This document shows, piece by piece, positions 36,250 to 45,374 of a DNA stretch of 64,000 bases. Location: assembly GCA_964019415.1 (NCBI GenBank), contig OZ025880.1:7494585-7558584 (forward strand). The letters are read 5' to 3'. The first letter of the stretch is position 1. Every line of letters starts with the position of its first letter. Source of the stretch: Ianthella basta (lineage: Eukaryota > Porifera > Demospongiae > Verongiida > Ianthellidae). A program made the translations under genes and the position numbers. Below the pieces are notes generated by a model, which was given only the letters and a program-made list of their open reading frames with translations, made no database searches and was not told the DNA's origin.

Positions 36250-36350
36250 TGGACGAATCTTGTGACCTAGCTACATTCATTGAATTCGGAGTTTGCGTAT
36301 GTGTGTGTATGACATTGTGTAATTCATGCATTTGATGTGTCACGTGCCTC

Positions 36351-36356
36351 AATAAA
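36351..36356 (+). promoter_or_regulatory. AATAAA poly(A) signal of ZC3H15, abutting an ATG of the next gene
   Basis: AATAAA lies 102 bp after the ZC3H15 stop and is followed directly by ATGG, the first possible start of the PRELI-like gene. Cleavage 10-30 nt downstream would fall inside that gene's first exon. Confidence 0.65.
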
Positions 36357-36389
36357 ATGGCCGTTTCGTCAGCTGCGAAAGCAGTGAAC

Positions 36390-37471
36390 ATGAAGTTTTA
36401 TAAGAAGACCAAGTGCTTCAGGTAGGCGCGCCCCCACGTGTGAAACAGCGTAGCTGTGCCATATGTGAATGTGTCGTTAGCGTAACGACGCATCTGTTGT
36501 CTGTTGGCAGCTGTGCTTGGGGCACGATGGCTCTGGCACTCTCTCAAAGGTATCCCAACCCTCACAGCAAGCACGTGCTCTCAGAAGACGCCATCTCCAG
36601 GTATCCTGTAGCGTGGTGTATGGACGCATTGCGGTATCTGTGATGGCGCGTATTGGGTGCGCGCGTAGAGCTGTCTGACAGTTGAATTGTGACTCTCCCC
36701 ACAGAACAGTGAAGGATGGCCTGCTGTTCAGCACCCGTCTCCTCTCCAAGCGAAACAGCCTGAGGGCTCCAAGATGGGCAGAGCGGGTGAGAGAGGTGGA
36801 GGTGCTGCATGTGTGTGGAGACCTGTTGTAATGTGCTGTGGCATTGACAGCTATGCACCTTTTGTGGCTGGTATCGTCGCAGGTGATTGGAGGAGCTAGC
36901 AGTGTGTTTGTACTGGAGGAGTCCATCGTTGATCCAGGAAGGCAGACGTTTGTCACGTACACACGAAACATATCCTTAACAAAACTGTCTAGTGTCGAGG
37001 AGAAGTGTGAATTCTTTGTCCATCCTAATGACCCGCAAAAGTGAGTTGCTCGTGGTTCTGTGACAGGTACTGACTGAAGCACCATTTGCTGCCTTCCTTA
37101 TGTAGCATTGTGGTGGTGTCTTCATGTGTGAGATGGCATATGCAGCTAAGCTGCTTGAGTGCTCTATGCACACTCCTTACTTCCCACCCTCTTTGCGTAC
37201 TAGGACATGTGTAAATAAGATGGCTTGGTTCAAGTCAAGTATTTCCGGCTTGTCACGACCCATTGAACATTTTGTCAAGGAGAGGTATCATGGGAATGCG
37301 GAGAAGGCAAGCTGCACTGCACACATGCCAAGTCTTAACCAGTAGCACTTGCATGCACCTCTTGTGCGCTTACCTTTGTTCCTCTCCCCTACTTGCACCC
37401 TGTAGGCAGAGCTAGGCCTGCAGTATGTCATTGACCACCTCATTGCCCCAAATGCACCACAGGACTCCTAG
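36390..37471 (+). CDS. PRELID1: PRELI/MSF1-domain protein, PRELID1-like, 6 exons
   Basis: Exons: 36390-36421, 36511-36600, 36705-36786, 36883-37040, 37204-37306, 37406-37471, summing in frame to 176 aa. Landmarks match human PRELID1 in order: QRYPNPHSKHVLSED, RLLSKRNSLRAPRWAER, VFVLEESIVDPGRQT, VEEKCEFFV, WFKSSISGLSRPIEHFVKER and a final LQYVIDHL helix. PRELID1 with TRIAP1 carries phosphatidic acid across the mitochondrial intermembrane space for cardiolipin synthesis. The C-terminal LEA-like helical extension of human PRELID1 (about 40 residues) is absent. I start at Met 36,390 because MKFYKK aligns with the human N-terminus MVKYF; an in-frame Met at 36,357 would add eleven residues but overlaps a poly(A) signal. 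Intron 5 uses a GC donor (GAGAAG|GCAAGC). Confidence 0.9.
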
Positions 37472-37740
37472 CATTGCATGCCACTGGAATATACGTTGTA
37501 CTAGTTTTGTATTCCCTATGAAACCTCACACCACTGCATAGGCTGGCTCACAATCATGAGATACTGTGCATGCTCATTCATTGGCTGTATGTATGAATTT
37601 TAACCAGTTACTCTTTGCCATTGTACTCTAGACACTTGTGTGATTGTCAGAATTAATTCTGCATGCCTATAATTATACTGTTGATACGACATAATTACAT
37701 CACACTTTTCATGGAGTATTTGTATAATCCAGTGCTTCCT
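37472..37740. other. 3' flank of the PRELID1-like gene
   Basis: Unique, AT-leaning sequence; nothing else recognised. Confidence 0.4.
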
Positions 37741-37930
37741 GTAGAGGGGTCCAGTGTGTCAGGTGGGGGGGGGGGGGAGGGGGTCCAGTATGTCAGGTGG
37801 GGGGGGGAGGGGGGAGGGGGTCCAGTATGTCAGGTGGGAGGGGGGGAGGGGGCCAGTATGTCAGGTAGGGGGGTTCAGTATGTCAGGTGGGAGGGGGGGA
37901 GGGGGTCCAGTATGTCAGGTAGAGGCGTCC
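37741..37930. repeat. G-rich minisatellite with TCCAGTATGTCAGGTGGG
   Basis: Five to six units of variable length (about 30-45 bp), each a G run followed by GTCCAGTATGTCAGGT. The TCCAGT core links it to the 21-bp family further right. Confidence 0.88.
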
Positions 37931-38094
37931 CCCCCACACGTGCACATGCTGTTTACCAGGTCCAACTGTCTCACTACCTGTCCAGGCTTCAGACATTCCC
38001 AAAATGCACCAGAGAGGTTGCTTCATACACAACTGATAAAAAGGACTGCTTATATAGGGGAATCCCCAAACATGTCCCTGTAGAGTGCAGATGT

Positions 38095-38248
38095 AGGGCA
38101 GTAGAGGTGGATGGGTGGGGCAGTAGAGGTGGATGGGTGGGGCAGTAGAGGTGGATGGGTGGGGCAGTAGAGATGGATGGGTGGGGCAGTAGAGGTGGAT
38201 GGGTGGGGCAGTAGAGGTGGATGGGTGGGGCAGTAGAGGTGGATTAGC
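38095..38248. repeat. 22-bp minisatellite, seven copies
   Basis: Unit GGGGCAGTAGAGGTGGATGG plus GT; one copy has AGATGG. Confidence 0.95.
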
Positions 38249-38314
38249 AGTTCGAGGCACAAACACTCATATTGCTGCAGTCTTGCTGTCTCCAGTAGCT
38301 ATGGGGTCTCCAGT

Positions 38315-39000
38315 GCTACCTACAGGGCCTCCAGTGTATACACATAGGACCTCCAGTGCTACCTATAAAGCCTCCAGTACTATCTATAGGGCCTCCAGTG
38401 CTATCTATAGGGCCTCCAGTGCTACCTATAAAGTCTCCAGTGCTATCTATAGGGCCTCCAGTGCTATCTATAGGGCCTCCAGTGCTACCTATAAAGTCTC
38501 CAGTGCTATCTATAGGGCCTCCAGTGCTATCTATAGGGCCTCCAGTGCTACCTATAAAGTCTCCAGTGCTATCTATAGGGCCTCCAGTGCTACCTATAAA
38601 GCCTCCAGTACTATCTATAGGGCCTCCAGTGCTATCTATAGGGCCTCCAGTGCTACCTATAAAGTCTCCAGTGCTATCTATAGGGCCTCCAGTGCTATCT
38701 ATAGGGCCTCCAGTGCTACCTATAAAGTCTCCAGTGCTATCTATAGGGCCTCCAGTGCTATCTATAGGGCCTCCAGTGCTACCTATAAAGTCTCCAGTGC
38801 TATCTATAGGGCCTCCAGTGCTACCTATAAAGCCTCCAGTACTATCTATAGGGCCTCCAGTGCTATCTATAGGGCCTCCAGTGCTACCTATAAAGTCTCC
38901 AGTGCTATCTATAGGGCCTCCAGTGCTATCTATAGGGCCTCCAGTGCTACCTATAAAGTCTCCAGTGCTATCTATATAGCCTCCAGTGCATACCAATAGG
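38315..39000. repeat. 21-bp minisatellite with 63-bp higher-order period
   Basis: Units of the form GGGCCTCCAGTGCTATCTAT plus A alternate with AAAGTCTCCAGTGCTATC types in a repeating three-unit pattern, itself interrupted about every 250 bp by an AAAGCCTCCAGTACT unit. Because 21 is divisible by three, several frames stay open; these are not genes. Confidence 0.95.
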
Positions 39001-39190
39001 GCGTCCAGTGCTACCTACAGGGCCTCCAATACATCCTATAGGGGGTGCAGTGCATCCTATAGGGGGTGCAGTGTGCATCCAGTAGTGGGTCCAGTGTGTC
39101 CTGTAGGGGATCCAGTGCATCGAGTTAGGTGGTCCAGTGCGTTCTGTAGGGGCCCCAGAACATCCTGTAGGGGGTCTAGTGCACACTGTC
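39001..39190. repeat. degenerate 18-21-bp minisatellite of the TCCAGTGC family
   Basis: Units such as GGGGGTGCAGTGCATCCTAT and GGGGATCCAGTGCATC bridge the sequence of the 38-kb array and the A arrays that begin at 45.5 kb. Confidence 0.85.
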
Positions 39191-39499
39191 GATAAGAAGC
39201 TTAAGTTCTTTAATATCTGTATAAATTGGAGTTGTTGACAGGTATATGAAATACAGTACATACGCTCATACAATTTCCTCTAGTCAATTGTCTAAAGAAT
39301 GATTAACAATTTGGTAACAAGTCAATGCAATGATATGACTTTAAGGTGCTGTTTGTTATGCACACAGTGCTAGCTTAGAACTGTACGACTAATGTTAATA
39401 AAGTTCAACAGAATCTCACCTCTGATTGCATATTACTACTGTAAATGTGTAACTAGTTGTCAGTCTATCAATTGCGGCCGTGGTAGGTAGCCGTGTACT
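39191..39499. other. unique AT-leaning sequence
   Basis: Nothing recognised. Confidence 0.3.
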
Positions 39500-39830
39500 A
39501 TGGATACAAACAATGACAGGGTGGAGATCTGCTTTGACCTTCTGGAAGCAGATGCTGGTAGCTACACCTGCACTGCCAACTTGCACACCTCCAGTGATCC
39601 CATGAACACTTTAATTCCCCGAGAGGATGGCACAGACCAACATCAACATTGATGTTGAGAGTGGAGGAGTAAGAGCAAGTGTGCTGTGAAGGGAGTTCTG
39701 TGGTATATATTGTTGTGCTCTCATGACATTCCAGGCAAAGCTGTGGAACTTGTGGAATTTGATGCCAGCTCTGTAGGAAAGACACTGAGAGAGAACCTGT
39801 CTCGCAAGTCCTTCTGAAGGGACAGAGTAA
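39500..39830 (+). pseudogene. gene fragment with an Ig-like motif
   Basis: From ATG 39,500 a 50-residue frame reads DLLEADAGSYTCTANLHTS, whose DAGSYTC is the canonical DxGxYxC end of an immunoglobulin fold. The frame stops at about 39,651. A second reading frame gives TNINIDVESGG before a GTAAGA donor-like site, and an acceptor-like CATTCCAG at 39,735 opens AVELVEFDASSVGKTLREN, which also stops soon. Frame changes and short pieces suggest a decayed exon cluster; the parent family is not identified. Confidence 0.35.
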
Positions 39831-40194
39831 AGACTTTGATGTGATTGAGCAAGGTGTGGCAGCTAGTCATGTGACCATCATGTGGCTTGTTTGTCAAGTG
39901 CCTGCCATGTGGTCATGTGACCCAGGGTCGATCAGGTGATGTGGATGATTTTACTGTGCTATTGCTCATTATTTACATGCAGGAAGGAGGAGCCGTGCTA
40001 GACCCTCACATCAGAGAAAACATGTAGATCCCAGACAGTCTGAAGGCCATGCCACTTCCCTGAGCAGGGTCCAGTTGAGCAGGAAGGAGAGCGGTGTTGT
40101 AGCACTGGCCTGCCGTCTTTCTTCAGTGCAGCTGCAGTTATAAAGGCTCTTGCAACTGCTCACCTCACGCTGGTGAGACTGGTCTGGGTCACAC

Positions 40195-40395
40195 AGTCGA
40201 GTGCAAGTGGAGGTGGGAGTCATCCTTGACCTCCCACCTCATGTCCCACTGGTGGATGAGTCGTGGAATGACCAGGAGGCATGGCTTGGTGGATCCTCCC
40301 CCAAGACGGTCAGAAGTCGTGGTTCCCATGGCAACCTAGTGCCGAACACTGACAGTGAAGTGAAGGAGGGGAAGTCCGAACTCATAAGTGCATGA
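40195..40395 (+). other. short open frame of unknown nature
   Basis: Sixty-four codons end in a TGA at about 40,395 and include VEVGVILDLPPHVPLVDESW and SHGNLVPNTDSEVKEGKSEL. Composition looks protein-like but I recognise no family, and no convincing flanking exon. It may be the 3' end of the same decayed gene as the Ig-like fragment. Confidence 0.25.
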
Positions 40396-40744
40396 TGAAG
40401 AAACTGGACTAATTATTTGTAAAACTAATAATTTAAATTTAAATTGTTGTATTTCATACATTAAAACTTCTTGAATGTACTGAACTTTTGGCCGTTGTGT
40501 TGACAGTCTGTGCCATGTGTACACACATGCACTGGTTCATTTGGTATTTTTGTCAGATTCCAAAATCTTATGGTAGAGAAATTAGGAATGCCCATCTAGT
40601 GGACACAGGCAGTACAACAGGTGAACAATGAGTATAATTATTGAAGTAATGCTGAACACTGAATGTCCTGGTCTTAATATATAAAGTGCACACATTGTTA
40701 AGTAAAAATACATGCTTGCTACAAAAGGTGTCTGTCCCGTATTG

Positions 40745-41413
40745 ACATTAACCCAGTTTGTGGATGGTGGTGAATTGTTTCTTCACATGGTGGCAGATGT
40801 GATAAGTCAAATAAAAGACATTGTGCTTCACCCAGTGCTGCAGTGAGGATAACATGCTGCTGGCCTTGTCCTTAGTTGTCATCCAATGTGTCTTATCCTG
40901 ATAGAGGGCAGCCCCACCCCTGCCCCACCCCCAGGTATTCCTCAGTCAGCTGGACCAGTCAGTCAATCTGTTCTGTGCTGCATTTGCATTAATCAATGGG
41001 AATGGCTACAGGGAGGGACGGGTTGAAGCGATAGTAGATGGAGGGAAGAAGGGCATCCTTCAGGATGGCATTGACCACTGAAAGAGGGAGTAAGAGAGAG
41101 CTTTAACTACACTACATGTACATGAAGTGGAGCTCAACTGCACACTGGAACATCAGGATGCACATGCACGTAATAGTGGCAACAGCCACTGTACACACAT
41201 CCCTCACCTTCTGTGTCTGTGGCACTGGATGTGATCCCAACGAGTAGCAGTCCTTCAGCCCCGCCTGTGAAGCCCCGCCCACTTGATCCCCGCCCCCTCA
41301 CACTTGTCAGTCCTGAGACTAATGACGCACTGGATTGGAACAGACTTGCTTCATAGCAACCGTGCTTCATGCAGGGCAACCGCAGTGGGGTTGTTGGTCA
41401 ATAGGGCACCGTC
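40745..41413 (-). pseudogene. PNPLA8-like (iPLA2-gamma) C-terminal pseudogene
   Basis: On the minus strand, after an acceptor-like TTCTCCCAG, the frame reads DGALLTNNPTAVALHEARLL, matching the patatin-type DGG/NNP segment of human PNPLA8 (DGGLLLNNPSALAMHE). It meets TGA at 41,351-41,353 where human has Trp, then continues VPIQCVISLRTDKCEG (human VPLECIVSLGTGRYE). GITSSATDTE ends at a GTGAGG donor, and a CTTTCAG acceptor at about 41,085 opens NAILKDALLPSIYYRFNPSL, as in human MLDGLLPPDTYFRFNP. TAA (40,989-40,991) and TGA (40,959-40,961) follow. The first Gly of DGG is Ala. Three in-frame stops and the missing upstream lipase domain with GxSxG mark it as dead. Confidence 0.75.
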
Positions 41414-41454
41414 CTGGGAGAAGGGCAGTGGGAGAGGTGCTGTAGTGTCACACA

Positions 41455-41561
41455 TACATACACACATGCACACACACACACACACACACGCAAGCACACA
41501 CACACACATGCAAGCACACACACACACACACGCAAGCACACACACACACACACACACACAT

Positions 41562-41592
<31 letters not shown>

Positions 41593-41619
41593 CAGCACAC
41601 ATACATACAACACACACAC

Positions 41620-41662
<43 letters not shown>

Positions 41663-41675
41663 CACACATACATAC

Positions 41676-41723
<48 letters not shown>

Positions 41724-41754
41724 CACACAGCACACATACATACAACACACACAC

Positions 41755-41836
<82 letters not shown>

Positions 41837-41845
41837 CACACATAC
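41455..41845. repeat. (CA)n microsatellite with interspersed CATACATACAA units
   Basis: About 390 bp; CAGCACACATACATACAACA recurs every 75-110 bp, giving higher-order structure. It lies exactly where upstream exons of the PNPLA8-like gene should begin. Confidence 0.95.
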
Positions 41846-42029
41846 AAACATGCCTTCTTTCCTCTGCACGCCCTCACATCTTTACTGGTGCTCTTGAAAG
41901 GCTCCTTTTTCTAACAAACAATTGCACACACCAGCACCAGCCCATGCTGTACATCGAGTACACAATTCCACTCGCATTCATAAAATATGCTGCAGAGAGG
42001 CTTAAGCGAATAAACTCTTCCTAACTCGG

Positions 42030-42262
42030 CCTCCAGTACTACCCAAGTACCTCTAGTGCATAGCCATAGAGCTTCTAGAGCTACACAAATGACCTCCAGT
42101 GCTAGCCATATGGCCTCCAGTACATAGTCATAGGGCCTCCAGGGCTACCCATAGGGCCACCAGCACTACACAAATGACCTCCAGTGCTACCCACACAGGC
42201 TCCAGTGCTACACATAGTACCTCAATTGCTACTCATAGGCCTCCATTACACATGGTGTCTGC
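42030..42262. repeat. degenerate TCCAGTGCTAC-type minisatellite
   Basis: About ten diverged 18-24-bp units (GCCTCCAGTGCTACCCAT-like) related to the 38.3-39.0 kb array. Confidence 0.8.
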
Positions 42263-42324
42263 TATGTCTTCTGGCGTGCCCAATATCCTGTGACACTGAA
42301 TCAGTTTCCATAGCCAATAATTTT

Positions 42325-43500
42325 CCACCGTTGCGTAATGACCTCCTACCTGGAGCACCGTACACAGTCTACTCTCTTGGGCAACTCAGGATTGGATCCT
42401 CTTACTGTTCCCTCCGATGAGCTGCAGGGCTCTGTCTTGGGTCCCACGCTTTTCTCACTGTTTGTAAACGACTTACCCAAAGCTATCACTGGTGCTACCA
42501 CACTCCTGTTTGCTGACAATACAACCATCTATGCTATTGGGAAGGATGTGGCCTCTATTGCTGAGACCCTTACCTCTGCTCTCCACCTCGCCAGTGAATG
42601 GATGTGTGACAACCACCTGAGGCTAAATCTGCGGAAAACCAGGACCATGCTCATCCACTCTGTATGGAAAGCAAACCTGCCTCCTCTATCCGTTCCCGTT
42701 CACCTCCTCTCCACACCGGTCCAGCAAGTCCACACCACCAAGTTCCTCGGGGTCTGTATCAATGACACTCTAACTTGGCGTGAGCATGTGCAGTACGTGG
42801 CTGCCACTGTGAGTAGGAACCTCAACCTGCTGTGCTGCCTGCCTTGGTTCCTCCCCAAGGCTGCTCTCCTACTCTTCTACCGCTCCTACATCCTGCTTTC
42901 TTTCGATTATTGTGATATGGTTTGGGGCTGCTGCTCAAATGAGGAGGTACTGCTGCTGGAATGCCTGCAGAACTTTGCGCAAGGGCGATTCTTCATCAGC
43001 GCTGCTGGCAATCAGCTAGCTCTGCTAGGAAACAGCTCAGTCTCTCTACCTTGTCCTCCAGGCGAGACTTCCACCTGACCCAACACTCGTACAGAGCCAT
43101 TCGTGGCCTTCACCTGCCATACCTGAAGTGCTTATTTACCCTGTCCTCTGCCACTCACGGGCATCACACCAGACTAGCCTCAACAGACATTGTCAATCTT
43201 CCCCAGCCCAAGACCGACTTTGGGAAGAAAGCCTTCAGCTATCGTGGTGCTGCCCTGTGGAATTCTCTACCATCCAACTCTCATGAAGTATCCACTACGT
43301 CTGTTCAAGTCAATGATCTATTTGCATGTCCAGTTTACTCCCTTCTTAGCTGATTACAACTTTCTGCTTTACTTCACAATTTATTAAGACCTCTCATCAT
43401 CTAATTATCACTGTGTAATTTGTTTTTTGTTCTGGGTGCCTAGAACAGTAGCCCCTTGGGCTAAAGGCTTTCCCAGTTAAAATAAGATTCCCTGACCCTG
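42325..43500 (+). mobile_element. 5'-truncated non-LTR retrotransposon (LINE) reverse-transcriptase remnant
   Basis: The frame from about 42,338 reads SYLEHRTQ, ELQGSVLGPTLFSLFVNDLP and LFADNTTIYAIG, then a RT thumb-like region (KFLGVCINDTLTWREHV, SYILLSFDYCDMVWG). These are the standard RT blocks of Jockey/CR1-like LINEs. The catalytic FADD box is FADN, and the frame shifts near 42,975 into a second frame ending FSYRGAALWNSLPSNS, the usual C-terminal tail, with stop at about 43,353. The endonuclease domain is missing. The 3' region ends near the AAAATAAGATTCC segment at 43,480-43,495. Confidence 0.88.
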
Positions 43501-43539
43501 AGAAGGGGAAAAAGCTGCTCTCCCCTCGCAAACTATTGC

Positions 43540-44535
43540 ATGGTCTGTTGTGACGTCACCATGTTAAATGCTGCATGTCAGTTGTCGGGCTACGCACTGG
43601 CCACTGGCGGAGTGGAGATGAACACAGCACGTTTGGTTGTGTGGCTGGGAGAACTAGTGCTCTTCACAGCAGCCCGATCCCAGACTGGTAAGCCAAGGAC
43701 ATGCACGCCGCGCTGGCGTCGTCCAGTGGAGCGGCGATGTGCATGCATCCCTGCGCGTATGTGCAGATGTGACCTTCGCCCTGTCCGAGTACGTGGTCGA
43801 GGAGGAGGCGGGCACGTTGGGAATCAGTCTTAGCGCTGAACTGACCGAACTGGCGCCGACTGAGGGTATGGTAGCTACGGCAGCGCTATCCGCTTTCACT
43901 CAGCTACCAGCTCTATTGCTCATACCACTGATGTCCTACACACACACCTACGTACATGTAGTCACTGTAGTCCTTTGACCACCCTTAGTTAGAGTTTGTG
44001 GTTTAGCACTAGTCATTGCAGCTGCTATCTCTCTCCTCCCTGTCCCCTTCAGATGATGTCTGAGGTCCATCTAGCCGGAGGGGGCAGTGTGAGGCAATTG
44101 TCTCCCGAGGTAGCTCAGCTGGTGGACTATCCATGGGAAGAGGCCAGCGGCAAGTTGAAGGATGTCCTTGCAGTTCCGGTGGAGCCCATGTAGACAGAGC
44201 AGGTGAGGGGATTTGCTAGTGGTAGCCATGGTGATGTGGCCAGTATCATGTGATTGAAATCAATACAGCATCTTTACTACTCACCTGTGGTGCATGTCTC
44301 CCCCAGTCACCCATCCTCCGTCCTACCTGCATGCCACTCCCACCCCTCCACCCCTCTCCTCTCCATCTGAAGGCTGCTAGATGATGTGAAGGAAGGCAGT
44401 CCTGAACCTGCAGCTCTGGCCAACCTATCCAAAGAGTTCTACTTAGCATTGTCACACCAGGCGGTGGCAAAGAAGACCATTGACAGCAAGAGATCAGTAG
44501 CTCAAAAGCAGGACCTCTGTGAGGTGAGGTAGACA
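43540..44535 (+). pseudogene. PARP4 (vault PARP)-like gene fragment, broken
   Basis: Exon-like pieces with splice-like ends: about 43,555-43,686; about 43,769-43,865 (TFALSEYVVEEEAGTL); about 44,053-44,203 (VRQLSPEVAQLVDYPWEEAS, matching human PARP4 LSQEVSDLVEMIWAEA); and about 44,374-44,526 (LANLSKEFYLALSHQ and KQDLCEV, resembling PARP4 MMTEFYRLIPH and KADLCQL). This is the stretch at the start of the PARP regulatory domain. The third piece hits TAG at 44,191-44,193 before its donor. No catalytic domain follows. I call it a decayed remnant; the first two pieces are assigned only by position. Confidence 0.55.
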
Positions 44536-45360
44536 ACCGAGGGACGTAGTGAGAGCGGCAACAAGTGAACTGGTCAATAAGCAAATAGAGTGTCATTTGG
44601 TGCTGTATTTGTTCCTAGGCCAGTTAGTGCTGATTTAGCTGCTACATGAGTGACTTTGCATCTATCCCTCTGTATACAAGGATACACTCCCCTCCCCTCC
44701 AATTGCTTCACACAACTGTCCTCCCCTAGTCTCACATAGCCCAGACCATTTCCTTTGTTGCATGACCCTATTGTGCAATAGGGAGAGTGTCTGGTCAACT
44801 GCGCACTGTAATGAGCTCAACCACTGTCAGTGATCGAGACGTTTGTCTTTGTATTATGTTATCACATGTTATGTGTAGTTTCACTGTATGTTGTAATGTT
44901 TCTGCATTGTGCGGGTGCGTGTGTTTGTGGTGTGTGCTCTTCCATATTGAAGTGACTTTCTGTTTATCTGGGAGGTCAGAACGATACCCACAAAATTGTA
45001 ACAGTACATTGTTTTGCTCTTAGCTCCAAGTCTCAACTGTCACCCAATCCCGTCACTGTGTTACAACTGTCATTCTCTCCTGTCACAGTGTCACAACCGT
45101 CCCATGAGACGTGGTGACAGTCGGCAAGTCCACTGGGTGGGCCACTCGTAGCAGCACTGAGGCATGTTATTGCTCCTTGCACTGTGAGATCACCCATGGG
45201 GACCAGTCCACACCTCTCTACCAGAGTATAGCTATGCAAAAAAGTTTTGGACTCACATGCAGGATGAGCGAGTGGGTGCAGGGGAAGGGGGCATGATCAG
45301 TGAAATTGGGCTTGTAGTGCATACAATTCAACATGGGAGTAATAAGGAGTGTACAATGAA
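44536..45360. other. unique sequence without recognised genes
   Basis: Nothing coding is recognised. At 45,026-45,105 three imperfect 30-bp units with CAACTGTCA(C/T) and CCTGTCAC(A/T)GTGT form a small repeat. Confidence 0.4.
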
Positions 45361-45374
45361 ACCTCCTTATAAAG

